From positions 1 through 11,328 of the forward strand of contig JACCYX010000533.1 of the NCBI GenBank assembly GCA_013696265.1: DNA of 11,328 nt. Direction: 5' to 3'. Below are positions 1 through 6,422 of the stretch, piece after piece. The stretch is from Chloroflexia bacterium (GTDB lineage: Bacteria > Chloroflexota > Chloroflexia > Thermomicrobiales > UBA6265). A program made the position numbers and the translations under genes. Numbering within the stretch: position 1 is the first letter of the stretch; every line of letters starts with the position of its first letter. The notes beneath the pieces are model-generated. The model did no database searches. It was not told the DNA's origin and saw nothing but the letters and a program-made list of their open reading frames with translations.

Positions 1-482
1 ATGACGCGCCGGTGTTCGTCGATGGCCTCGGCGTCGTCCTGCGTCGAAATCACGGTTTCCAGTTCGACAAATGTTCCCAAACCCTCGACCGTATCGAGGT
101 GGATCCTCGTCTGCCCGACGATGGCCACGAGGCGCATCTTGTCGATCCGGGCCAATTGGTCATGGGTCATCAGCAAACCGGCCAGCAGACCGGGCGCGGC
201 GTGGGCGGCGATGGGAACCACCTGATACGAACTCCAGCGGGAACCGGCGTCCGTGGGCCGGGCGTAGGCGATGAGTTCGGCCCGCTCGATGGATGCAGGT
301 TCGCTGCCGGCGCGGATTTCGCGCAGCTTGAGCCGCCCGCGCTCGACCCGGACGTAGGTATCGACCTGGTGCAGGCGCTGGATCGGCGCGCAAACCAGCG
401 ATTCAACGCGCTTGTGGATGGCGGCCAGGGCATCCGGGCCGCATTCCACCTTGAGTTCGAGGTTGCGCGCGGGTTCGGTCAT
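1..482 (-). CDS. CYTH-domain protein (class IV adenylate cyclase-like), C-terminus off the left edge
   Basis: A minus-strand frame is open from an ATG at 482 to the window edge, giving 160 residues without a stop. The N-terminus has the CYTH signature strand (ARNLELKVE, residues 5-13), where Glu9 and Lys11 fit the ExExK-type metal/triphosphate-binding strand. The first acidic position is Asn, as in many class IV adenylate cyclase-like CYTH proteins. Other CYTH-like strands follow: DTYVRVERGRLKLREI, a YARP...SRWSSYQVV strand and RIHLDTVEGLGTFVELE. Family members form an eight-stranded tunnel that binds triphosphates; known activities are cAMP synthesis, thiamine triphosphatase and inorganic triphosphatase, and the sequence alone does not decide between them. 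AGGAAG lies 11 nt upstream of the ATG and supports this start. The gene is divergent from the 619 gene, with a 136-bp gap. Probably only a short C-terminal tail is missing. Confidence 0.82.
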   Translation of the reverse strand, partial: MTEPARNLELKVECGPDALAAIHKRVESLVCAPIQRLHQVDTYVRVERGRLKLREIRAGSEPASIERAELIAYARPTDAGSRWSSYQVVPIAAHAAPGLLAGLLMTHDQLARIDKMRLVAIVGQTRIHLDTVEGLGTFVELETVISTQDDAEAIDEHRRV

Positions 483-618
483 GGCTGGTAGTGCTTCCTG
501 TCAGTAGCGGTATGGAGAACCATTCGCGGTACACTGGCGATCGAAATGGGCGGGTGCGATGAACGTGTCCGTCGCCCGCGCGCCTGGTCATGACAATGGT
601 ATCTGGAGGGAATCCGGC

Positions 619-1062
619 ATGCGGCTGTTGCCCTGGGAAAGCAAGACGAAGTTGAAGGCGGCGATGGAGATCAAGCCTCCCCCGCCACCCGTAGGCTACC
701 GGTTCTCGCTCAAGGGCTCGCCCCGTCACTATGACGACGTGAAGGCGATCATCGAGGCGGAAGGCGGGTCGAAGGTCTACTTCGGGGAGGCGCTCGCCTA
801 CGAGCGTGGGGCCGGGGTCGCTCTCTGGCGAATCCGGGCCACCAACTTCGACTGGCTGCCAGCGCTCTACGCCTGGTGGGCCGAGATCGAGCGCGTCGAG
901 CCGATCCAGTTCACCTTCCACCTCTACCTGCCGGACAATCCCAAATACCCGGTGCTCAACCTCCGGGAACATTCACCAAACGATGTGGCGGACTACATCG
1001 CCACCCGCGCGCCGTGGGACGGCAAACGCCCCGCCGCGAGCCGGTCGCAATCGAGCGGCTGA
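619..1062 (+). CDS. Hypothetical protein, 147 aa, unrecognised
   Basis: I chose ATG 619 over the longer in-frame start at 559 because GGAGGG ends 8 nt before it and the extra 20 residues look non-coding. The product begins MRLLPWESKTKL, has a short proline run (IKPPPPPVGYRF), and then a mixed alpha/beta stretch rich in aromatic residues (DWLPALYAWWAEIE, QFTFHLYLP). No signal peptide or membrane helix is visible. The last about 15 residues are low-complexity and basic. I do not recognise a family. It reads as a small soluble cytoplasmic protein. It has no operon partner: the neighbour on the left is divergent and the next gene on the right is convergent. Coding character is supported by the ribosome binding site and the amino-acid composition. 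A 189-codon antisense frame over 403-972 is less plausible. Confidence 0.62.
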   Translation: MRLLPWESKTKLKAAMEIKPPPPPVGYRFSLKGSPRHYDDVKAIIEAEGGSKVYFGEALAYERGAGVALWRIRATNFDWLPALYAWWAEIERVEPIQFTFHLYLPDNPKYPVLNLREHSPNDVADYIATRAPWDGKRPAASRSQSSG

Positions 1063-1402
1063 TTGGGCGGACGACCATTGCGGCAATCCTGGATGCACAC
1101 GGACGTGGAATGGCACTTGTAACGGGTGATGCACATGAGGAATCAGGTCGTGGGTCCGGGCCGATCGAGCCGGCTTCTGGCTCCCGCATCGCGCCGTCAC
1201 CGTGCCGTCTGGTCACCGATCTGTCGCCTGTTTCGTCGCCACGTCGAGTCGGGTGCGGAATCGAGGCATCGCGGGAGGGCATACGCGGTCCAGATCCGGG
1301 CTGGCCAGGCGCCGTTCAGGGACCGCTAGCCCTCCCCTACGACATCACCGCGAACCGCAAACACCCGTACCAATCCAGTACGCATGCGGCCCAACGTTAA
1401 AG
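1063..1402. other. Intergenic stretch between convergent genes, no gene seen
   Basis: This 340-bp gap lies between the stop of the 619 gene and the stop of the minus-strand Cys-module gene. Frames cross it in several phases, but none has a ribosome binding site or a recognisable protein sequence. The one structured element is the imperfect inverted repeat at 1273-1336. A smaller hairpin-capable sequence (GAGCC...GGCTC) lies near 1168-1184. Confidence 0.5.
1273..1336. terminator. Imperfect long hairpin between convergent genes (possible bidirectional terminator)
   Basis: GGGAGGGC (1273-1280) pairs with GCCCTCCC (1329-1336), and GCGGTCC (1285-1291) pairs with GGACCGC (1320-1326). A small asymmetric internal loop (atac / ta) separates the two helices, so 15 base pairs form in total. 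The 28-nt apical part contains its own self-complementary CTGGCCAG. Its position between two gene ends fits transcription termination, but neither side has a T-tract, so it could equally be another structured RNA. Confidence 0.35.
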
Positions 1403-2074
1403 TCAATCCGCCGCGGTGCGTTCGGCGAGGCGTTCCCTGATTTCGTCCAGCCGCTCGGGATGCGCCTGCCAGCACTGCGTCAGGTCGTGCGTTTCCATGC
1501 AGTAGGTAGCTTCGGTTTCGGAATGCACGGCCCACGCCAGCGCGCAACGCGGTGCCGGCCGTCCGCCGGCCACTGGCAAAGGGAGACGGGTCCGCGTCAG
1601 CATGGGACACCCCAGCAGTGGCCCCTCGGGACCGGAGATGTCCTCCAGCCGCCTCTTCTCGACCGGACCCGGTGGCCCGCTGATCGGCGCCCTCGTCTTC
1701 AACACCTGGTTCGGCATCGTCGGCATCGACTGGGGCCGCCGTGGCTGGCGTCGCCGGTTGCCGCGGCCCTGACTGAAGCGTTGCGCCGGCTGCTGCTCGG
1801 GTGAACCGGACGCTGGCGAGCGGCGTGGCGCCTCCGTCGTCCTTTCCCGGGGGTTTCCCGGTTCCGGCCGGGAATCGGGGGGGCGCCGAGTCGGCGCCCG
1901 TTCTCCGCTGGCGAGCCGTTCCGGCCGTTGGGGCTCGGGCGACCGCTGGGCGGGGGCAGGACCGGCCAGTTCACCTGGCGCCTCCGTCACGGGTTCAATT
2001 CCGGGCGCAGCCATCTCCGGCGACTTGTCACGGTTGCGGCGATGGCGGCCGCGATTAGAGCGGGTCTTGGTCAT
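1403..2074 (-). CDS. Pro/Arg-rich protein with C-terminal four-cysteine module, 223 aa
   Basis: The start is ATG 2074, preceded by GAGGAAGG with a 6-nt gap. The 20-nt overlap with the upstream DUF1232 gene (stop at 2055) points to translational coupling. Residues 1-17 are strongly basic (MTKTRSNRGRHRRNRDK). Residues about 18-140 are a disordered-looking stretch rich in Pro, Arg, Glu and Gly. Residues about 150-215 form a folded-looking module with Cys156, Cys177, Cys192 and Cys201 (GCPM, RCALAW, YCMETHDLTQC). The spacing and flanking residues resemble, from memory, small Cys-rich modules at the ends of Chloroflexota proteins, which could bind a metal. No signal peptide or membrane helix is seen. 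The basic tail could contact nucleic acid or membrane; that is inference. The function is unknown. Confidence 0.7.
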   Translation of the reverse strand: MTKTRSNRGRHRRNRDKSPEMAAPGIEPVTEAPGELAGPAPAQRSPEPQRPERLASGERAPTRRPPDSRPEPGNPRERTTEAPRRSPASGSPEQQPAQRFSQGRGNRRRQPRRPQSMPTMPNQVLKTRAPISGPPGPVEKRRLEDISGPEGPLLGCPMLTRTRLPLPVAGGRPAPRCALAWAVHSETEATYCMETHDLTQCWQAHPERLDEIRERLAERTAAD

Positions 2075-2618
2075 GGTGAGCCTTCCTCTGCTGGCGGGCA
2101 CGCCGGGCAAACGTCGTTGCCTGGCGCGACACCCGTGTCAGCGCCTGGCCGCCCTTCTTGAGCGACCACCGAACGCCGCGACGCACGAAGGCGCGGATCG
2201 TCGCCAGGTCCTCATCGACGATCGACGGCGATAGGCCAACGGCGGCGAAGTGCTCCGCGATCACATCGTCCGGGCCCTTCCGCATCGCCTGGCGCAAGCC
2301 GAAAAGCATGACGTACAGGTCGTCCAGTTGTCCGGCGACCGGAATGAATCCCGGCACCAGATCAATCGGGGAGACGAGATAGGCGCCGCCGGCGGCCAAC
2401 ATTGCCTTCGAGGCTCGCGGCACGCGCGGATCACGAACCAGGTCCGCCGAGAGCCTGGCGTATTTGGGCAATCGCTTGACGATCCGCCACATCGGGTCGA
2501 GCGTCGATGGCTCCGGCACGGGCACGCACTTCTCCCGCACATCACCAGCGTTGTGAGGATGCCCCAGCGGCTCTCCGGCGTCGGGTGAAATCATCTTGCC
2601 CTGAATCTGGCTGGTCAT
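2055..2618 (-). CDS. DUF1232 (YkvA-like) family protein, 187 aa
   Basis: The start ATG 2618 is set by AAGGAG five nt upstream; the frame stays open to 2729 but the extension has no such site. Residues about 66-101 match the DUF1232 core: a hydrophobic helix, then YLVSPIDLVPGFIPVAGQLDD, where the SPIDL(V/I)P...GxLDD pattern is the family hallmark. DUF1232 proteins are short and probably membrane-associated, and their biochemical role is not established. The N-terminal 40 residues are polar and probably disordered. The C-terminus (residues 140-187) is very basic, with several RR and KK pairs. It is the first gene of a two-gene operon with the overlapping Cys-module gene, and is divergent from the LuxR-type gene, so the two may share regulation from the 328-bp gap. 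Confidence 0.85.
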   Translation of the reverse strand: MTSQIQGKMISPDAGEPLGHPHNAGDVREKCVPVPEPSTLDPMWRIVKRLPKYARLSADLVRDPRVPRASKAMLAAGGAYLVSPIDLVPGFIPVAGQLDDLYVMLFGLRQAMRKGPDDVIAEHFAAVGLSPSIVDEDLATIRAFVRRGVRWSLKKGGQALTRVSRQATTFARRARQQRKAHHDQDPL

Positions 2619-2946
2619 TCTGGCTCCTTGCCACGACGAACGCACGAACGCATAACCGCCATTCGCCGAATCATTCATTGTGCCATTGCCGCGCAAGGCA
2701 GAGGCTGGAAGCGTCACGCCAATGGTCATGGTACTTTTGGGTCACGACCATTCAGTCCGCAATTCCCCGTGGCCATGACCCATGGCCGATCGTGGACAGG
2801 ACCAATGCGCCACGGAAGGACAATGGCGCGCTGGATTAGACTAGGTTTCAGGTAGGGATCACATCGGGTTGCACGGCTGCTTCCACATCATGTTCCAGAG
2901 GGCTTGGACATCGTTCCGCATGCACTGGAAAGGAAGCAGGGCAACA
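2619..2946. other. Divergent intergenic region between the DUF1232 operon and the LuxR-type gene
   Basis: This 328-bp gap should contain the promoters of both transcription units. I see no convincing -35/-10 pair on either strand. It holds a 7-bp perfect inverted repeat at 2771-2787 and a wider pair, AATGGTC (2721-2727) with GACCATT (2746-2752). Both flanking frames extend part of the way into the gap, but their ribosome binding sites argue for the downstream starts. Confidence 0.5.
2771..2787. promoter_or_regulatory. Operator-like inverted repeat in the divergent gap
   Basis: GGCCATG-ACC-CATGGCC has perfect 7-bp arms around a 3-nt centre. It lies 160 bp before the LuxR-type start and 153 bp before the DUF1232 start. 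Size and position suit a dimeric regulator, and the adjacent HTH protein is an obvious candidate ligand. There is no direct evidence beyond symmetry. Confidence 0.28.
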
Positions 2947-3327
2947 ATGGCTATCTCCGGAGTGTCGGCAGACAGAGGCGCCTCGCTTACCCCGAGGCAA
3001 AAGGAAGTCCTGCGGCTTCAGGCCTACGGCATGAGTTACGAGGAAATCTCGAACCACCTGGGCCTCAGCGTTTGGACCGTGAAGAACCATCACAAGCAGG
3101 CTGTCCGATCGCTTCAGCTTTCCCTGACGGTGTATCCGAGCGATCGCGTGCGAACCACGCTCGCCTGCTACATCATGGGGTTGCTGGACGGGGGCGTCCA
3201 ACCCCTGGACATTGTGAAGCGGCTTCGCGACGCGACAGACCAGCATCCGGCGATCGCGGAGGCGGCCGCAGCCGGGTTACGGGATGGCGCGGGTGAGGAG
3301 TCGATCAGGGTGCGGGCGGCCGATTAG
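2947..3327 (+). CDS. Stand-alone LuxR/GerE-type HTH transcriptional regulator, 126 aa
   Basis: Residues about 14-60 form a LuxR/GerE HTH: LTPRQKEVLRL, then MSYEEISNHLGLS, then the recognition helix WTVKNHHKQAVRSLQL. This is the usual LTxRExEVL...I(A/S)xxLxxSxxTVKxH pattern. No receiver, PAS or ligand-binding domain precedes it; only about 13 residues do. The C-terminal half (residues about 66-126) is helical and unrecognised (ACYIMGLLDGG..., DIVKRLRDATDQH). I chose ATG 2947 because AGGAAG and CAGGG lie 5-10 nt upstream and the domain begins soon after; an ATG at 2869 would add 26 unlikely residues. It could act as a small DNA-binding dimer, or as a sigma-70 region 4-like factor, since the folds are similar. 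It is divergent from the DUF1232 operon, and its stop lies 14 bp from the stop of proline dehydrogenase. Confidence 0.82.
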   Translation: MAISGVSADRGASLTPRQKEVLRLQAYGMSYEEISNHLGLSVWTVKNHHKQAVRSLQLSLTVYPSDRVRTTLACYIMGLLDGGVQPLDIVKRLRDATDQHPAIAEAAAAGLRDGAGEESIRVRAAD

Positions 3328-3332
3328 GCGAT

Positions 3333-3352
3333 TGTGGGGCGTCAATCCCACA
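3333..3352. terminator. Short hairpin at the junction of two convergent genes
   Basis: TGTGGG (3333-3338) and CCCACA (3347-3352) form a 6-bp stem with an 8-nt loop. It spans the 14-bp gap and the stop codon of the minus-strand gene. It could end transcription from both sides, but the stem is short and there is no clear T-tract. Confidence 0.25.
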
Positions 3353-4259
3353 GTTGGCGCACGACGAACAGGGCGTTGGCTGGTCTCTCCGCGATCCGGC
3401 GCGTGAAGTACGGGTACCACTCGGTGCCATAGGGCACGTACACACGCATCCGGTAGCCATCCGTGACCAGCCTGTCCTGTAAATCGCGGCGCACGCCGTA
3501 CAACATCTGGAACTCGAACCGCTCACTCGCGATCCGGTAACGCTGGGCGTGTTCGATCGTGGCCCGCACCAGGTCCAGGTCGTGGGTGGCGATCGCGGGG
3601 TAATGCCCTTCGTCCAGCAACAGCCGGGCCAGGCGCGCAAACTGTTCGTCGACTTCAAGTCTGCTCGTGAACGCGACCGACTCCGGCTCGGCGTACGCCC
3701 CTTTGACCAGACGCACCCGCGCCCCAAGCTCGATCGCGCGCCGCACGTCCGCCTCGGCGCGCCGCAGGTACGACTGGATCACGATACCGGCCTCGTCCGG
3801 CCAAGCGGCGTGGAGTGCTTCGAAGACCTCCATCGTCACCGCGGTGTAGGCCGACCCCTCCATGTCGATCCTGACGAACCCGCCCACTTCCCTGGCGACG
3901 TCGAGAATCGCGGCGGCGTTGGCCCTCGCGATTTCGGCGCCAAAATCCAGCCCGAGCATCGTCAGCTTGACCGAAATGTTGGGCTCGAGATTGGCCGCCC
4001 GCATCGCCCGGAGGATGGCGGTGTAGCTCTCGACGGCGGCCGCGGCTTCGCCCGCGGTCGACACGTTCTCGCCAAGCAGATCGAGCGTGGTCGTAATGTT
4101 GCGAGCGTCGAGGTCCTTCGCGGCCGCCAGTGCCGTCTCGACCGTTTCCCCGGCGACGAACCGGCTCACCAATTTCCGCGCCAGCCTGCTCGATCGAAAA
4201 AAGCCGGCTACCCTGGCATTGTCGGCGACAGCGAGCACAGTCCGGCGCATGATGTTCAT
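3342..4259 (-). CDS. Proline dehydrogenase (monofunctional, FAD-dependent), 305 aa
   Basis: It catalyses the first step of proline breakdown: FAD-linked oxidation of L-proline to 1-pyrroline-5-carboxylate, with electrons passed to the respiratory chain. The length is close to that of monofunctional bacterial enzymes (about 300 aa). Visible landmarks of the PRODH barrel are SVKLT (96-100, with the conserved Lys), RIDMEG (130-135), VRLVKGAY (182-189), ATHD (224-227), FQMLYG (250-255) and the C-terminal YVPYGTEWYPYFTRRIAERPAN segment (274-295), whose Arg pair contacts the proline carboxylate. The start ATG 4259 is supported by GGAGAG about 10 nt upstream; an in-frame ATG three codons later is the alternative. 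The partner P5C dehydrogenase is not in the window. The gene is convergent with the LuxR-type gene and divergent from the HD gene. Confidence 0.92.
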   Translation of the reverse strand: MNIMRRTVLAVADNARVAGFFRSSRLARKLVSRFVAGETVETALAAAKDLDARNITTTLDLLGENVSTAGEAAAAVESYTAILRAMRAANLEPNISVKLTMLGLDFGAEIARANAAAILDVAREVGGFVRIDMEGSAYTAVTMEVFEALHAAWPDEAGIVIQSYLRRAEADVRRAIELGARVRLVKGAYAEPESVAFTSRLEVDEQFARLARLLLDEGHYPAIATHDLDLVRATIEHAQRYRIASERFEFQMLYGVRRDLQDRLVTDGYRMRVYVPYGTEWYPYFTRRIAERPANALFVVRQLWD

Positions 4260-4385
4260 TGGGCGAAACTCTCCGGGAGAAACGTAAATCGACATCCGCC
4301 GAAGTATCCCACTACCCAATCCGACTGCCCATCACCGGGATAATGAATGCCGGTATCGTATGTGGTGTACAACATCCAGAACCAA

Positions 4386-4414
4386 TTGACGTACATCGCT
4401 GCCTTCCCTACGCT
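4386..4414 (+). promoter_or_regulatory. Candidate sigma-70-type promoter for the HD gene
   Basis: TTGACG (4386-4391) and TACGCT (4409-4414) are separated by 17 bp, the optimal spacing. The -35 matches the consensus at five of six positions and the -10 at its key T, A and final T. If used, the transcript would start at the left edge of the inverted-repeat element and carry the whole element in its leader. Confidence 0.35.
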
Positions 4415-4553
4415 GTCATGTCGAGCTTGCGAGACATCCCGGCCGGCCCCGCTGGATACGCTGGATACGGCGCAGCCGGTACTGGCGTTCGGGAAACCTC
4501 TGTACCGCTATCGCTTCGCTGCGCGGGGGATGTCTCGCAAGCTCAACATGACA
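4414..4553. mobile_element. MITE-like element with 27-bp terminal inverted repeats
   Basis: The left arm 4414-4440 begins TGTCATGTCGAGC and the right arm 4527-4553 ends GCTCAACATGACA. The arms are reverse complements at 26 of 27 positions; the single mismatch pairs left G4424... with right A4545-side bases (a G/T-type difference near the outer third). The 86-bp interior has no coding capacity and includes a tandem 9-bp repeat (CGCTGGATA twice, 4450-4467). No target duplication is evident. Size, non-coding interior and long near-perfect ends fit a non-autonomous transposable element or a dispersed palindromic intergenic repeat of a kind I recall from Chloroflexota genomes. Copies elsewhere cannot be seen from here. 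A transcript would form a very stable long hairpin. Confidence 0.6.
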
Positions 4554-4560
4554 ATCTGAA

Positions 4561-4590
4561 TTAGACGCAGTACTGAGTTAGGCGTAGCAC
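4561..4590 (+). repeat. Imperfect 13-bp direct repeats upstream of the HD gene
   Basis: TTAGACGCAGTAC (4561-4573) and TTAGGCGTAGCAC (4578-4590) match at 10 of 13 positions with a period of 17 bp. They lie 35-64 bp before the HD gene start, just outside the right end of the inverted-repeat element. They could be a regulator binding pair or chance. Confidence 0.3.
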
Positions 4591-4624
4591 CGAGCCGCAC
4601 ACGACGATGGGGATGGACCTCAGC

Positions 4625-5983
4625 ATGACGTATCGCGAGATCGAGAGCCCGGACGACCCGGTGCATTGGCGACCAGTGTCGATGGTTCGGGATCCGCTCT
4701 ACGATGTGGTGGAGTTGACCGCGCCGGATCTGGCCCTGATGGAAACCTCGGCCTTCATCCGGCTCGATGGCATTCAGCAGCTGGGTTTCGTTTCCCGGGT
4801 CTGGCCCGGCGCCAAGCACACCCGCTACGAGCACTCGATCGGCGTGCTTCATCTCACGCGGTTGGCGATCCATCACCTGCGGGCGCGGCTGGGTGAGTCC
4901 CGGTTCACGGACCAGGATGCGCGAACCGTGATTGCGGCGTCGCTGCTGCATGATATCGGGCACTATCCCTATTCGCACGCGATCGAGGAACTGGGCGCGC
5001 CGATCCTGTCACATGAGGCGGTCGGCCGCGGCATCATCGAGAGCGACGAGGTGGCGACCGTCCTGTCAACCAGGTGGCACGTCGATCCCGCCGCCGTGGC
5101 GGCGATGATCCACGGCGACCTCGAGGGCCTGACACCGGGCCAGCGCATCCTGCGCGGGTTGCTCTCGGGCACCCTGGACATGGACAAGCTCGACTATCTC
5201 CCCCGCGACGCACACGGCTGCTCGGTGCCCTACGGCGGGGTGGATGCCCGCCGCCTCCTCAACGCCCTCACCATCGTCGATCTCCCCGACGCCGCCGGGC
5301 AGCAGCCTGGTCCCCGGATGGCGATCGACGACAAGGGGGTCAGTTCCCTGCATTCGCTGATCAACGCGCGGCAGGAAATGTTCGACAACGTCTACTGGCA
5401 CCACACGAACCGGGCCTGCATGGTGATGCTACTCCGGGCCGTGCAGGAGGCCCTGGTCGATGGCCTGATCACGCCGCATTCCCTGACCGGTCACGACGAC
5501 GCCTCGCTCCTCGCCGCCATGCGCGCCCCGGCGATGGCGGCCAATACCCGGCGCCTGGCGGAGGCGCTGGCCGCGCGCACCATCCACCAGCGAGCGGTCG
5601 AAGTCAGCGCCGGGGCCTTCGAACTCTACGGGCGCCTGGGCAACCTGTGGTTCGGTCCCGCCGCCCGCCGCAACGTGGAGTTGCAACTCTCGGCCGCGCT
5701 TGGCGACCTGATCGGCGAAGCCGTCTCCCCGACCGCGATCCTGATCGACATTCCCAAGCCGGAGCGATGGAAGACCGATGTCTGGGTTTCGTTCACCAAT
5801 CCTCCGGTCGGGTTGCGGCCGCTCATGCACTGGCGTGACGTGGTTGGGCTCGGGGACGAGAACTTCAAGCGGTACGAGGAGCATCGCCGCCTGATCCGAA
5901 TCGTGACCGAGGAACGGTATCGAGGGATCGTGGCCGACCGCTGGGAAGCGCTGCTCTACCCCCTCCTCGGCGGCGCATTCTAG
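4625..5983 (+). CDS. HD-domain phosphohydrolase (COG1078, SAMHD1/dGTPase-like), 452 aa
   Basis: This is an HD-superfamily metal-dependent phosphohydrolase; relatives hydrolyse dNTPs or other nucleotides. Metal ligands and active-site features can be read in order: H65/R67 with YEHS (HTRYEHSIG, 65-73), the HD doublet H109-D110 in SLLHDIGHYPYSH, and the distal Asp in DMDKLDYLPRDAHG (185-198), followed by VPYGGVDARRL. The domain begins near residue 20 with RDPLYDVVEL and the IRLDGIQQLGF motif typical of this group. The length suits COG1078 members. No membrane segment is seen. ATG 4625 is chosen because the GGGGA just upstream is the only Shine-Dalgarno-like sequence; ATGs at 4607 and 4613 are in frame and possible. 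It stands alone, downstream of the inverted-repeat element. The exact substrate cannot be read from sequence. Confidence 0.88.
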   Translation: MTYREIESPDDPVHWRPVSMVRDPLYDVVELTAPDLALMETSAFIRLDGIQQLGFVSRVWPGAKHTRYEHSIGVLHLTRLAIHHLRARLGESRFTDQDARTVIAASLLHDIGHYPYSHAIEELGAPILSHEAVGRGIIESDEVATVLSTRWHVDPAAVAAMIHGDLEGLTPGQRILRGLLSGTLDMDKLDYLPRDAHGCSVPYGGVDARRLLNALTIVDLPDAAGQQPGPRMAIDDKGVSSLHSLINARQEMFDNVYWHHTNRACMVMLLRAVQEALVDGLITPHSLTGHDDASLLAAMRAPAMAANTRRLAEALAARTIHQRAVEVSAGAFELYGRLGNLWFGPAARRNVELQLSAALGDLIGEAVSPTAILIDIPKPERWKTDVWVSFTNPPVGLRPLMHWRDVVGLGDENFKRYEEHRRLIRIVTEERYRGIVADRWEALLYPLLGGAF

Positions 5984-6089
5984 CGGACAGTGGGGAGGCC
6001 GCATCGTCCCAACTGCCCACCGCTACACTTTGTGGATATCATCGGCCCGGTTGGCATTGGGCAAGCATCCTGGAGTTGCGGGAGATACC

Positions 6090-6272
6090 ATGAGTCACCA
6101 ACGACCGAAGAAGCACCGGCTCCAGGCAGCAATGGTCACCACTGACCGTCCGCCGGCGGTCACGACCGAACCGGCAGGCGACGACAACGGGTACCTGGTG
6201 ATTGGCCTGGCCGCCGGGGCCATCTCCATCGTCGGCCTGCTGGTGATCATGATCGTGCTGGCCGCCACCTGA
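6090..6272 (+). CDS. Small single-pass membrane protein, 60 aa
   Basis: The ATG at 6090 follows GGGAGA by four nt. The N-terminus is basic (MSHQRPKKHRLQ), a short Thr/Pro linker follows, and residues about 34-60 are one hydrophobic helix (GYLVIGLAAGAISIVGLL...) ending two residues after it. This is a C-terminal (tail) anchor with no soluble part after it. I do not recognise a named family. A second, 5'-truncated copy lies at 8869-8976 on the same strand: over the last 35 residues, 23 are identical, including the TEP(A/T)GD lead-in and the MIVLA ending. That conservation supports real coding. The gene lies 106 bp after the HD gene, so it may be co-transcribed. It points tail-to-tail at the minus-strand membrane protein gene. 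Confidence 0.72.
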   Translation: MSHQRPKKHRLQAAMVTTDRPPAVTTEPAGDDNGYLVIGLAAGAISIVGLLVIMIVLAAT

Positions 6273-6392
6273 CCCCACGGCGCACGCGAAGACGACTCGC
6301 CTTAAATGTCCATGGCGAGGTTGCGGATTGAGCCAGCGGGACCAACCTGTATCCGTCCACAGCTTCTTGATAACAACATCTTCGTGATCGTG

Positions 6393-6422
6393 CCAGCGCC
6401 AATTGCTCCTTACTGGCGCTGG
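6393..6422. terminator. Hairpin at the end of the membrane protein gene
   Basis: CCAGCGCCA (6393-6401) and TGGCGCTGG (6414-6422) form a perfect 9-bp stem with a 12-nt loop that contains the stop codon (6410-6412) of the minus-strand gene. It lies between convergent genes, so termination is the likely role, although no T-tract follows on either strand. Confidence 0.4.

Larger units (their letters stand above)
4260..4624. other. Divergent intergenic region carrying a palindrome-ended element
   Basis: This 365-bp gap lies between proline dehydrogenase (minus) and the HD phosphohydrolase (plus). No protein is recognisable here. It holds a candidate plus-strand promoter (4386-4414), an element bounded by long inverted repeats (4414-4553) and a pair of imperfect direct repeats (4561-4590), in that order towards the HD gene. 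No clear promoter for the proline dehydrogenase gene was found on the minus strand. Confidence 0.55.

Noticed and set aside
403..972. 189-codon minus-strand frame overlapping both the CYTH gene start and the 619 gene
   Set aside because: It has no recognisable domain or ribosome binding site, and it overlaps two better-supported genes; it is an antisense shadow in GC-rich DNA.
1202..1804. 200-codon plus-strand frame opposite the Cys-module gene
   Set aside because: The minus-strand gene has a strong ribosome binding site, coupling to DUF1232 and a sensible Cys module; the plus frame is Arg/Pro-rich noise.
4414..4553. CRISPR array
   Set aside because: There are only two repeat copies, in inverted orientation, with a single 86-bp interior; this is not a direct-repeat/spacer pattern.
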